A stretch of 21,873 bases of DNA from Bacteriovorax sp. UBA1852 (GTDB taxonomy: Bacteria; Bdellovibrionota; Bacteriovoracia; Bacteriovoracales; Bacteriovoracaceae). The stretch is from assembly GCA_002338505.1 (NCBI GenBank), contig DDIK01000017.1:1-21873 (forward strand), in the 5' to 3' direction. Below are positions 7,293 to 14,069 of the stretch, one piece after another (positions within the stretch are counted from its first letter, which is position 1; every line of letters starts with the position of its first letter). The position numbers were made by a program, and so were the translations under genes. The notes under the pieces were generated by a model. It was not told the origin of the DNA. It made no database searches and saw only the letters and a list, made by a program, of their open reading frames with translations.

Positions 7293-9098
7293 CTAGAAAT
7301 CACTTTCATAGATTTCTTTCTTTAATATTTCATATTTGATATTTCGTTGCTCAAACTTAGTTCGGACTGAATACTGACTTCTGTCTGGCTGTACTTCTAT
7401 GCAGCTAGATCTCCAATACTGACCAGCGCATGTTTTTCTAATGCAATTATCGCTTAAGTACCCATCTTTGATTTTGCTAAATACACGCTCTTGAGATATT
7501 TCTAGATTTTCAATATCTCTACTGTCTTCATTGTCTAAAACAATGTTCAAAGACCTACCATTTATGGAATTACTTCTCGAAAAATAATCTTCGATGCTTT
7601 TTTTCTTATTATTAAGTGAAAGACTTAATGATTCAAAACCTGAGAACGCTGATCTATCAATAAAGGTGTCTACAGCCGCCATCCTTATATCGCACGTATA
7701 CTGCGACATATTTCTTGTTGTATCATATGCCACGCAGACTGTTCTCGTGTCACAGCGGCCTTTGTTAAGAAGAAATCTATCGTTATGAGGATCTCTACAA
7801 GACGACCGATCTACTTCATCCCTAGTCTTAACACATATTCGACTCCCCTGTGTCCCAATCCTTGTTGAATGATTTTTTAAGTAGTTTCTTTGTTTATATT
7901 TTGTATATTCCTTTGATAGTCTTATACTCAGACTTTCGTAAGGCCTAATTAATTTCTCTTGGTAGCTGGGACTTGTGATATTAATGGATGTATATCTTTT
8001 CTCTGCCAAATTGAGTCTATCTAGATTTGTTACATATGAAATATAGTATTGAGTTCCGCTTATACTATCTCGACTAAAGCCTTCGCTTGAGATCTTCCAT
8101 ATGCCCTTTTCATAATTGCTAGAATCAATTTCTTTAATCCCATCCCATGAAGACATAGTGTTGGAAGTGTCGTTTATAGAATAAAGCTCTTCATCATTAA
8201 ATCGAACCTCTCGTGAATTGTTAAAGATCAATTCTTTAAGACCATCTTCACTTGAAGAAAGATACTCTGATAAATTATCTCCCTCTAATAGGACAACTCT
8301 TCTAGTTTTTGATTCTACATTCTGATCCAGTTGGTCTAGCGTTAAGACGTCCTTATTTCTAACTATACCCGCATTTGAAATTCCCACGAGAACCAAGTAA
8401 TCGCCAGTGCCTATATACTTAATAGTGTTTTTATCAATCTTAAAGCGAATTTCTGCTGAATTAAAAAACATGCCAGCATCAAGGTCAAGGCTCATTCCGA
8501 TAGGTCTTTGAAGATCATCCAGTGCAACTCTAGTGTCTAAGTCTATTAATTGATGGTTTAGCTTGTCATATATTTTGACTGAGATCTCAAAATCGTTATA
8601 TTCTTTAAAATATAAAGAGTTTGTCACGGTAGCTCTTGTCCTTAATATGACTTCACAAGAATTTGAGCAATGGTCATACTCGTCAAAGATATAACGATTA
8701 TCTTCAAAGTCTCCAGTTAATACGGTCGATCGCTTTATAAAGTTGTACTCAAATGAAGTACCATTTCCTAATGTTGCTTTTTTTACATATAAGTTTAGTA
8801 GACTCTCATCAGATTCTTTTAAATTATTAATGAGTTTCTCGTTTGAAAATATTTTAAAACTGTCAACGATAGTTCCAAGCATAGGAAGATCAGGGATATC
8901 TTTTCGAGTACCTAATTCTATCTCTTTTACATCAGAGACATAGTCTCCATCACTATCCTCCTCTTCCCTACTCTGAGCATCTTGTGTTGTATTTGTAACT
9001 CCATCATTGGGTATTTTTCCTTCATCCTCCCCCTTATCTTTAGAAACAGAACAACTAATTATAAAAATTGATAATAGTATCCATATTGAAAATTTCAT
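7293..9098 (-). CDS. Large lipoprotein with Ca-binding-type repeat, first large gene of the T4SS operon; function unknown
   Basis: I do not recognise this 601-residue protein. It begins with a lipoprotein signal ending in IISC, so Cys16 should be lipidated; Ser at +2 suggests the outer membrane under E. coli rules. An acidic linker (20-50) leads to DSDGDYVSDVKEIELGT (48-64), which matches the acidic calcium loop of thrombospondin type 3 and similar repeats. The middle (about 80-400) is beta-rich with many short charged strands. The C-terminal third contains clustered cysteines (around CVKTRDEVDRSSC, CDTRTVC, YTCDIR, CIRKTCAG and SSCIEV), so disulfides are likely. It lies 32 bases before the pilin gene on the same strand and may be co-transcribed with the T4SS. 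A surface role such as recipient contact or pilus-base attachment is possible; this is inference. Confidence 0.75.
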   Translation of the reverse strand: MKFSIWILLSIFIISCSVSKDKGEDEGKIPNDGVTNTTQDAQSREEEDSDGDYVSDVKEIELGTRKDIPDLPMLGTIVDSFKIFSNEKLINNLKESDESLLNLYVKKATLGNGTSFEYNFIKRSTVLTGDFEDNRYIFDEYDHCSNSCEVILRTRATVTNSLYFKEYNDFEISVKIYDKLNHQLIDLDTRVALDDLQRPIGMSLDLDAGMFFNSAEIRFKIDKNTIKYIGTGDYLVLVGISNAGIVRNKDVLTLDQLDQNVESKTRRVVLLEGDNLSEYLSSSEDGLKELIFNNSREVRFNDEELYSINDTSNTMSSWDGIKEIDSSNYEKGIWKISSEGFSRDSISGTQYYISYVTNLDRLNLAEKRYTSINITSPSYQEKLIRPYESLSIRLSKEYTKYKQRNYLKNHSTRIGTQGSRICVKTRDEVDRSSCRDPHNDRFLLNKGRCDTRTVCVAYDTTRNMSQYTCDIRMAAVDTFIDRSAFSGFESLSLSLNNKKKSIEDYFSRSNSINGRSLNIVLDNEDSRDIENLEISQERVFSKIKDGYLSDNCIRKTCAGQYWRSSCIEVQPDRSQYSVRTKFEQRNIKYEILKKEIYESDF

Positions 9099-9232
9099 TT
9101 CAAAAATCCTTTATTCTTAAATGTTGATAAAATCTTGTTTATCCGCTTATCTGATAGCGAAGACTCTCTTAAACCTAATTTTTTATAAAATTTGCGAACA
9201 TCTTGTCGCCCCTCTGAATTCCATAAAGACAT
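9095..9232 (-). CDS. Possible 45-residue protein coupled to the large lipoprotein gene
   Basis: A short ORF begins MSLWNSEGRQ and ends KNKGFLK. Its TGA overlaps the ATG of the large lipoprotein gene (ATGA), an arrangement used throughout this operon for coupled genes. It is basic and probably helical (DVRKFYKKLGLRESSLSDKR). No family is recognised. Against it: the only ribosome site (AAAAGG) ends 1 base before the ATG, which is too close, and the length is near what chance allows. It may be a leader peptide or a chance ORF in the 5' untranslated region. Confidence 0.4.
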   Translation of the reverse strand: MSLWNSEGRQDVRKFYKKLGLRESSLSDKRINKILSTFKNKGFLK

Positions 9233-9460
9233 ACCTTTTCACGTCATTAAACTCTTAATTAATACAGCAATCCTCAATAATTCATGCTGTATTATCTACT
9301 CTTTGTTGCTTTCTGCTTATCTTAATCTCTTAAGAAATAACCATTAACCCCTATTAAAAACAAGTCAAAAGGATATTTTCTAAACTTTTCTGTTGCGCGC
9401 GCACATCAATAATGGTTTAAAAAACTCTCAAGCAACTGTTTATTTGAGGGAGGAAGCAAG
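9233..9460. promoter_or_regulatory. Divergent control region between the T4SS operon and the HTH gene
   Basis: This is a gene-free region of about 230 bases between divergent transcription units. It holds the 10-bp inverted repeat listed separately, several A/T-rich stretches, and a GC-rich interruption TTGCGCGCGCAC near 9393-9404. I see no convincing sigma70 -35/-10 pair on either strand; weak -10-like boxes (GATAAT read on the minus strand near 9293-9298) are the best available. The plus-strand end carries GGGAGGAAGCAAG, the ribosome site of the HTH gene. Confidence 0.5.
9260..9294. promoter_or_regulatory. 10-bp inverted repeat, candidate operator
   Basis: TAATACAGCA (9260-9269) is matched by its exact reverse complement TGCTGTATTA (9285-9294), with a 15-base unpaired spacer. 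The arms are 25 bases apart, a geometry suited to a dimeric regulator. The site lies upstream of the T4SS operon and about 165 bases before the divergent HTH gene, which is the obvious candidate to bind it. The same arms could instead form an RNA hairpin in the operon leader, but no U-tract follows on either strand. Confidence 0.5.
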
Positions 9461-10300
9461 ATGGAATGTGCGAGCGAGCATTTACCCAGCGACAAAATAA
9501 GTTTCAATAGAAATAAAGCAAAAGCTTCAGCTATGAACATCCTAAACAAAGTCATCCCAAGTAAGATGAATATCTCTGAATGCGCTCGTGTTTCTAATGC
9601 ATCTAGGTCTAACATCTCTAGAGCTCTCAAAGGTGAATCTTTACTAAATGCGAACGCCCTTTGCACGATCATCAAGAAGGCTTATCTATTAAAATCATCT
9701 CATGAAATAAAATCACTCCTAACTCAGAACGATGTCCATCTAGACGCTTATCTTGAGAAAGAACTAGGAGAAGAGTATCTTAATGGGGAATTTGTTCCCT
9801 CTGAGATAACAACCAAACTAAATGCTGCTATTTCGGACACTAACGCACAAATGCTTTACACTATATTGTACACAAGAAAGACTCTTAGCACTGATACTAT
9901 TATCGAATTGTTTGGTAGTATCCAAGCGGAAATACTGTTAAACAGCTTCATAAAAAATGAAATTGTTGTTTATCACGAAAAGTTAAAGACGATAGTAATA
10001 AACGACAATCAATTCTCTACCGACACTGAGTTTCGGAAAAAGCAGATGAAGTTTATTATTGATCAAATTAAGAACACAGAAGCAAGTATGCAAACAATGC
10101 AGTATCAATATGATAATATTCTAATAAGCAAAAAGTATGCGAAAAGTATTAATGAGCTAACTTACAAATATAGAAAAGATCTTAGGCAACTAGTTACAAA
10201 TGCTGAAGCAGAAGATTTATCTAAAAGAAATATTGTTATGAATTACGTTACAACAGTCAATCAAACCTGTCTCAAATTCAAGCAAGAGGTGGCGCAATGA
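9461..10300 (+). CDS. Helix-turn-helix DNA-binding protein, probable regulator
   Basis: This 279-residue protein has an HTH at about residues 38-60 (ISECARVSNASRSNISRALK, read as helix, turn and recognition helix) in the XRE/Cro style. The middle (80-190) is helical and unrecognised. The C-terminal 85 residues are rich in Lys, Gln and Glu and look helical or coiled-coil, which could serve for dimerisation. It is not a match I can tie to a named family; size and domain order resemble the TIGR02147-type regulators common in Bdellovibrio relatives, but I cannot confirm that. The ATG at 9461 has GGAGG 7 bases upstream. It overlaps the following exported-protein gene by 4 bases and is divergent from the T4SS operon, so it may control one or both. 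The inverted repeat at 9260-9294 is a candidate target. Confidence 0.75.
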   Translation: MECASEHLPSDKISFNRNKAKASAMNILNKVIPSKMNISECARVSNASRSNISRALKGESLLNANALCTIIKKAYLLKSSHEIKSLLTQNDVHLDAYLEKELGEEYLNGEFVPSEITTKLNAAISDTNAQMLYTILYTRKTLSTDTIIELFGSIQAEILLNSFIKNEIVVYHEKLKTIVINDNQFSTDTEFRKKQMKFIIDQIKNTEASMQTMQYQYDNILISKKYAKSINELTYKYRKDLRQLVTNAEAEDLSKRNIVMNYVTTVNQTCLKFKQEVAQ

Positions 10301-10647
10301 AAAACACAAGTATTATTCTATTCATCTGTTCATTATGTTCATTCGCACTAGCAGGACCGGGAGGCTCTGGCGGAGGCGTAAAAATTAATGCTGATATTCG
10401 AACAAGTCTAGATATCGACAAACTAATTGGTAATGACAAACTTCAAGCTATTGTCTCTCAATATAAATTAAAGAATTCGAATCTGAATATTAAGGTTTCA
10501 AAAAAGAACATCTCAGATATTCTTTTAACTTCAGGAAATATTGTGAGACCTGACTTTAGTCAAGACGATAAAGCGACAATTAACATAAACTCAGCTATTG
10601 TTGATGACATTCAACTATTCAATGGTGATATAATAAAATTCAAATAA
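10297..10647 (+). CDS. Small exported protein, function unknown
   Basis: This 116-residue protein has a signal peptide (residues 1-19, cleavage plausible after FALA). The mature chain starts GPGGSGGGVK and continues as a hydrophilic, strand-rich domain of about 85 residues without cysteines. No family is recognised. The ATGA overlap with the HTH gene indicates co-translation, and a strong hairpin terminator follows within 5 bases of the stop, so the two genes form a complete bicistronic unit. Likely location is the periplasm or outside the cell. Glycine-rich starts after the signal are frequent in small exported proteins of Bdellovibrio relatives, which is one reason for the host guess; that is from memory of the group. 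Confidence 0.7.
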   Translation: MKNTSIILFICSLCSFALAGPGGSGGGVKINADIRTSLDIDKLIGNDKLQAIVSQYKLKNSNLNIKVSKKNISDILLTSGNIVRPDFSQDDKATININSAIVDDIQLFNGDIIKFK

Positions 10648-10651
10648 ATAC

Positions 10652-10674
10652 GTTGGGGGACCAAGTCCCCCAAC
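10652..10674. terminator. Bidirectional hairpin terminator
   Basis: A perfect 10-bp stem, GTTGGGGGAC and GTCCCCCAAC, with a 3-base loop lies between the convergent exported-protein gene (plus) and parB (minus). The downstream sequence is only moderately T-rich on either side (TCTTTACT on plus, GTATTTATTTG on minus). The stem is strong enough to expect termination of both operons here. Confidence 0.8.
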
Positions 10675-10704
10675 TCTTTACTAAAGCTCGCTCTGAGGCT
10701 ATAA

Positions 10705-10720
10705 GCTACTAAATCAATAG
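10705..10720 (+). repeat. Outlying iteron-like site 1
   Basis: GCTACTAAATCAATAG matches the origin iteron GTAACTAAATCAACAG at 13 of 16 positions. It lies just downstream of parB, about 3.2 kb from the origin, in the same orientation as the left iteron block. Confidence 0.45.
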
Positions 10721-10763
10721 ATTTCTCTCGACAATTATATACAAAAGAAAGCACAAAATGCGA

Positions 10764-10779
10764 CGAACTAAATCAACTG
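10764..10779 (+). repeat. Outlying iteron-like site 2, overlapping the parB stop codon
   Basis: CGAACTAAATCAACTG matches the iteron copy at 13912-13927 at 13 of 16 positions, including the less common AAATCAA core. It spans the last codons and stop of parB, and lies 59 bases from the other outlying site in the same orientation. Confidence 0.5.
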
Positions 10780-11655
10780 AAGGATCTCTTCAATCTTATC
10801 CTTAAGGTCTTCTTTCTGCGATAATGATAGTGACTCAATTTTCCTTTTGCTAATCTGTGCAATACCATTTTCTAAAAAAAGTATTCTCGTATTTTTGAAT
10901 CCTTCGACCTTCGACTCCACTTTGTCAGATCGATCTGTTTCACGTCTCCCCTCAATAAATGGAGTCATCAAGCACTCTACCTTTTCCTCTAGAATGAATG
11001 CCACTTCTTCGTCAGAGAGACTTTCTCTTTTCTTTTTCTTAGACATATCTTTGCAAGTTTTTGCAACATCCTTCAAGAAAGTCTTATTTCTAATCTCATT
11101 CTTCACAATCATAGCTCGAGTTGACTCTGGAATAAGTGAATAACCTAAATACCGATAAAGTAGAGACTTTGAAATATCAAGATATTCTGCAAGCTCCTCT
11201 TTTCGGTCAAAGACTCCCATCTTCCACAATGATGCTATCTCGACACCCTTATCTATTGGGTGAATATTTTCAACATGATGATTTGCAGATACTGCTGCAC
11301 ACTTTGCACCAATCATATCTTTATGTATCATTACATCCGTTGTCTTATACCCTAGCTCTTTCATCGCACGTAGTCTACGATGCCCAGACATCAAAACATA
11401 TTTTTTACCAATAAGACTTTTCTTTTTCTCCCAAACAATTAAAGGATGCAGCAATCCTTCAGTCTCTATAGACCTTTTAAGAGAGTTTAAGTTTTTATCG
11501 TTCATGTAGGATCTTGCTTGCTCTTCGTGTAGTTCAATATCAGAGATACTTATAGTCGAAGACTTCCCAACTAGACTCATGTGCGTATTCTTACCAACCC
11601 GTTTATTTTTTGGTGTCTCTGTTACACAAGCATCATAACTATACTCAGTACTCAT
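10768..11655 (-). CDS. parB: ParB-family plasmid partition protein
   Basis: The ParB clamp binds the plasmid centromere and stimulates ParA. With the ATG at 11655 it has 295 residues. Visible landmarks: GHRRLRA (about 91-97), the conserved arginine motif of the ParB/Srx CTPase domain; ENIHPID (about 129-135), the box II segment; and an HTH, LAEYLDISKSLLYRYL (about 155-170), that would read the parS site. The C-terminal 100 residues are charged and helical and would include the dimerisation part. The ORF is open to a GTG at 11688 inside parA, but the ATG at 11655 follows the parA stop by 1 base and is preceded by GGGGTGG, so parA and parB are probably coupled. The three palindromes upstream of parA are candidate binding sites. 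Confidence 0.92.
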   Translation of the reverse strand: MSTEYSYDACVTETPKNKRVGKNTHMSLVGKSSTISISDIELHEEQARSYMNDKNLNSLKRSIETEGLLHPLIVWEKKKSLIGKKYVLMSGHRRLRAMKELGYKTTDVMIHKDMIGAKCAAVSANHHVENIHPIDKGVEIASLWKMGVFDRKEELAEYLDISKSLLYRYLGYSLIPESTRAMIVKNEIRNKTFLKDVAKTCKDMSKKKKRESLSDEEVAFILEEKVECLMTPFIEGRRETDRSDKVESKVEGFKNTRILFLENGIAQISKRKIESLSLSQKEDLKDKIEEILQLI

Positions 11656-11656
11656 T

Positions 11657-12778
11657 TTACCACCCCAACGTTCTTTTTCGTGGGCCACGACTTGTTTGAT
11701 CTTCTACATCTTTGCTGTGCTCTCTAGAAATAAAGTCTAAAAGTTCAAAGACTATTTTTTTGATATCAAGAATTGCATCCACAGTAGTTTCTGGGTAGGC
11801 CCAAACAGGATAAGACATATCTGTTGCTTCAGTGATTTCATAGTGAAAATTAATGTGATTTTCTAGCAAGACCTTTCCAAATGCTCTATTCATCTCTTTA
11901 ATCTTCTTCTCTTTTTCAGCCAGACTTTTTACTGGCCTTGTGAAATTAAGCAGAACTCTAACATTTTTATCTTTATATTCAGTATCTGAAATCAGAAGAG
12001 ATTCTCTTATTTCTGGAACAACTTTACGAAGCGAGCTTTTACTAAACTTTGTTGGCTCCATTGGAACTAAACAAAGGTTGGAGACTTGAAGTGCTAGCCT
12101 ATTTAAAAAGTTGGTCTCAGGGTGAGTATCAAAAATAACAAAATCATAGTCATTCGCCGCCAACTCAAGGTCTTTTCGAAATTGAACAAAAAGTTTTGAA
12201 TTGAAGTGATTATTCGTATTTGATAAATGCTTCTTTAATCCACTTAACTCTTCTTCACTTTCTCTAGAACTCTCTTCCAATATCGAATTGATTTCACCAA
12301 CATTTGTATTTGCCGGAAGTAGTGATAAACTAGGATTAATTTTTGTAATCAAATCTTTTATTTCTTTATTCTCACAGAAATAGTCATATAAAGAGAACTC
12401 GCTCTCCTCTATTGTTTCATTAAATAAACTAGTCAAGTTTGACTGAGCATCGAAGTCAACAAATAAAGTCTTGTATCCCAAGAGAGATAGAAGTAATCCT
12501 AGTTGATATGAAATAGTGGTTTTTCCAACTCCCCCTTTCTGTGTTCCAACAGTAAGATAGAAAGTCTCATTTACTCTAGGAAATTTTTCAGTGAACATTT
12601 TCTTATTAATTGTTGAGCAGTTATCTACACTTAAGTACAACTCACCATCATCGGACTTTATTATTTCTATACCTAAAGAGACCGCTAAGCTTTCAATCAT
12701 TTCCAAGCTTGAATCATTTAAGACTATCTGTTGTTTTAGTGACAAGAAAAGATCCTCAAACGGATTAACTATTTTCAT
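11657..12778 (-). CDS. parA: ParA-family partition ATPase
   Basis: This 373-residue protein has the deviant Walker A KGGVGKTT (81-88), an A'-type DFDAQSN (109-115) and a Walker B VIFDTHP (about 214-220), which define the ParA/MinD ATPases that position plasmids on the nucleoid. An 80-residue N-terminal extension precedes the P-loop; in type Ia ParA proteins such an extension holds a DNA-binding domain that represses the par operon. Here it contains a short region (SLEMIESLAVSLGI) that could be a helical DNA-reading part, but no clear HTH is visible. The first gene of parAB, it starts at ATG 12778. Two copies of the 16-bp palindrome lie 16 to 76 bases upstream, in the expected promoter, so autoregulation by ParA or ParB is likely. 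Confidence 0.95.
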   Translation of the reverse strand: MKIVNPFEDLFLSLKQQIVLNDSSLEMIESLAVSLGIEIIKSDDGELYLSVDNCSTINKKMFTEKFPRVNETFYLTVGTQKGGVGKTTISYQLGLLLSLLGYKTLFVDFDAQSNLTSLFNETIEESEFSLYDYFCENKEIKDLITKINPSLSLLPANTNVGEINSILEESSRESEEELSGLKKHLSNTNNHFNSKLFVQFRKDLELAANDYDFVIFDTHPETNFLNRLALQVSNLCLVPMEPTKFSKSSLRKVVPEIRESLLISDTEYKDKNVRVLLNFTRPVKSLAEKEKKIKEMNRAFGKVLLENHINFHYEITEATDMSYPVWAYPETTVDAILDIKKIVFELLDFISREHSKDVEDQTSRGPRKRTLGW

Positions 12779-12794
12779 AAACTACTCTTTTTAA

Positions 12795-12810
12795 TTCCAC
12801 CCGGGTGGAA
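12795..12810. promoter_or_regulatory. Palindrome copy 1, candidate parS/operator (perfect)
   Basis: TTCCACCCGGGTGGAA is a perfect 16-bp palindrome 16 bases before the parA start. Sixteen-bp palindromes near parAB are the usual form of ParB centromere sites, though this sequence is not the chromosomal parS consensus. Confidence 0.7.
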
Positions 12811-12838
12811 AAATGTTTTTTGCTTATTTATATTTTAA

Positions 12839-12854
12839 TTCCACCTGGGTAGAA
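12839..12854. promoter_or_regulatory. Palindrome copy 2, candidate parS/operator
   Basis: TTCCACCTGGGTAGAA is copy 1 with two changes. Its flanks TTTTAA and TTAAAA extend the symmetry to 28 bases (12833-12860). Its centre lies 44 bases from copy 1, about four helical turns, on the same DNA face. Confidence 0.7.
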
Positions 12855-13023
12855 TTAAAAAGCGGGCAAAAAATACTTGTTCAAATTTAATAAATGAAAA
12901 ATTGTTTTTAACTTAATAAAAAAGTAATTAAGTTTTAAAAATTCTTTTTAATAAACCAAGGTAAACTTTTCTAGGAGTTTTCCGAGAATTAAAATAAGCT
13001 TAGAATAGATATATAGTTTTTAA

Positions 13024-13039
13024 TTCTACCCAGGTGGAA
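13024..13039. promoter_or_regulatory. Palindrome copy 3, candidate parS/operator
   Basis: TTCTACCCAGGTGGAA is the same motif with two changes, 14 bases before the ATG of the divergent membrane-protein gene and next to its ribosome site. A protein bound here could repress that gene. Confidence 0.7.
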
Positions 13040-13052
13040 AACAGAGGGATCG

Positions 13053-13835
13053 ATGAATAACAAATTGCAACAAGCTCTTGCGAATAATAGGGGACTTCTA
13101 TCTGAAGAAAGCACAAAAAAAACAAAGAGACTCAATCCAGAAGCATTGCTAGAGAAGTTTAGTCATTCTAGAGTTTTCCTCGTGTTTCCAATACTCTTAT
13201 TTGAAATACTCGTTTGCTATTTAGGATTTCAATTTTATAGAACAATTGGCTTCGATAACTTTTCAGCATTCTCCTTGTCCTTTGCCACTGAGTGCTTCTA
13301 TATGTACTTTTCATCAAAAAGGGGACCAATTAACCTCTTAATAAGAGTCATGTTTCTTACTGTGAGTATTTTTACGCTATCCTATAATGCATATACTAAA
13401 GATGCTAACCTTGTTGATTACAAAAATAACTTAGCAAAAAAAGGAACTATTATAACAGACAGATTGAGAACAATAGAGCGTGACTTTACAAATCTAGAGA
13501 AGGAGAGGGCGCTAATCACTAAAGAAATGGAAGTCTTTATAGAGAATGAGATGATTACAAGAGGCAATGATGTATTAAAGCCAAGAAGAATTGCTTTAAA
13601 TAATGCGTATAATAAATTGATCACTGAGAAGAAGTCTTTAGAAAATAGATTTGAAAACTATTCTAAGACTTCCTCAAGCTTGTCCATTAATGAGCAGTTA
13701 AGCATTTTGACAATAAGAACCTTGATTACCATTTTAGTCTTTTCCCTTATTCAGATAGCAATATGTATTTCCTTACCCGATGTTATTGATTCTTTGAAAT
13801 TCTATTTAGGGATTAATTCAACAGATAATATATAA
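13053..13835 (+). CDS. Four-TM coiled-coil membrane protein between par locus and origin; function unknown
   Basis: I do not recognise this 260-residue protein. The N terminus (1-40) is charged and cytoplasmic-looking. Three hydrophobic helices (about 41-62, 68-86, 93-113) follow, then a highly charged region of about 95 residues (120-215) with heptad-like spacing expected to form a coiled coil (RTIERDFTNLEKERALITKE), and a fourth helix (about 219-241) near the C terminus. AGAGGG lies 5 bases before the ATG. Its promoter contains palindrome copy 3, so it is probably controlled together with parA. Its last codons (INSTDN) are encoded by an iteron-like sequence at 13809-13824, so the gene end and the origin overlap. 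A role in membrane tethering of the replicon, partition or entry exclusion is conceivable but not shown. Confidence 0.75.
   Translation: MNNKLQQALANNRGLLSEESTKKTKRLNPEALLEKFSHSRVFLVFPILLFEILVCYLGFQFYRTIGFDNFSAFSLSFATECFYMYFSSKRGPINLLIRVMFLTVSIFTLSYNAYTKDANLVDYKNNLAKKGTIITDRLRTIERDFTNLEKERALITKEMEVFIENEMITRGNDVLKPRRIALNNAYNKLITEKKSLENRFENYSKTSSSLSINEQLSILTIRTLITILVFSLIQIAICISLPDVIDSLKFYLGINSTDNI
13809..13824 (+). repeat. Iteron copy inside the end of the membrane-protein gene
   Basis: GGGATTAATTCAACAG matches the iteron consensus except in the first four bases, and encodes the last residues of the upstream protein. A reverse copy, CTGTTGAATTAGTAC, follows at 13861-13875. Confidence 0.6.
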
Positions 13836-13905
13836 GTATTTATATTTATTTATCTATATTCTGTTGAATTAGTACTATTCATTATATTTTCTATTACTTA
13901 GAGGT
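13826..13905. other. AT-rich segment, candidate DNA unwinding element
   Basis: This stretch is nearly all A and T (for example ATATATAAGTATTTATATTT) apart from the reverse iteron at 13861-13875. It lies at the left edge of the iteron array, where initiator-driven strand opening usually begins. Confidence 0.5.
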
Positions 13906-13911
13906 CAATAG

Positions 13912-14044
13912 GTAACTAAATCAACAGAGATAGGGAACTAAAGCAATGGCCTTTGCGGACTAATTCAACAGAGCTTGGTAACTATTAGCACAGAGAAGAC
14001 TTCATGTAACTAATTCCACAGGTGAATGGTAACTAATTCGACAG
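13912..14044 (+). repeat. Forward iteron block, six copies
   Basis: Copies start at 13912, 13934, 13956, 13978, 14006 and 14029. The first four are exactly 22 bases apart (about two helical turns); the next steps are 28 and 23. The best copies are GTAACTAAATCAACAG, GTAACTAATTCCACAG and GTAACTAATTCGACAG. The second (GGAACTAAAGCAATGG) and fourth (GTAACTATTAGCACAG) have diverged. Even spacing indicates cooperative binding of Rep on one DNA face. Confidence 0.9.
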
Positions 14045-14069
14045 TGTGGTTAAGTTCGATATGATTATT

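Larger units (their letters stand above)
12779..13052. promoter_or_regulatory. parA / membrane-protein divergent control region with three palindromes
   Basis: This 274-base region is very A/T-rich apart from the three GC-centred palindromes listed separately. On the minus strand TTCTAC and TATAAA, 16 bases apart and overlapping the second palindrome, form a possible parA promoter. On the plus strand TAGAAT near 13001-13006 is a possible -10 for the 13053 gene. An inverted repeat AACTTAAT (12910-12917) and ATTAAGTT (12927-12934) lies between the palindromes. Confidence 0.6.

Noticed and set aside
9406..9675. Minus-strand 89-codon ORF opposite the start of the HTH gene.
   Set aside because: Lies antisense to the HTH domain coding region and has no ribosome site.
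11136..11414. Plus-strand 92-codon ORF inside parB.
   Set aside because: Antisense shadow of a well-supported ParB reading frame.
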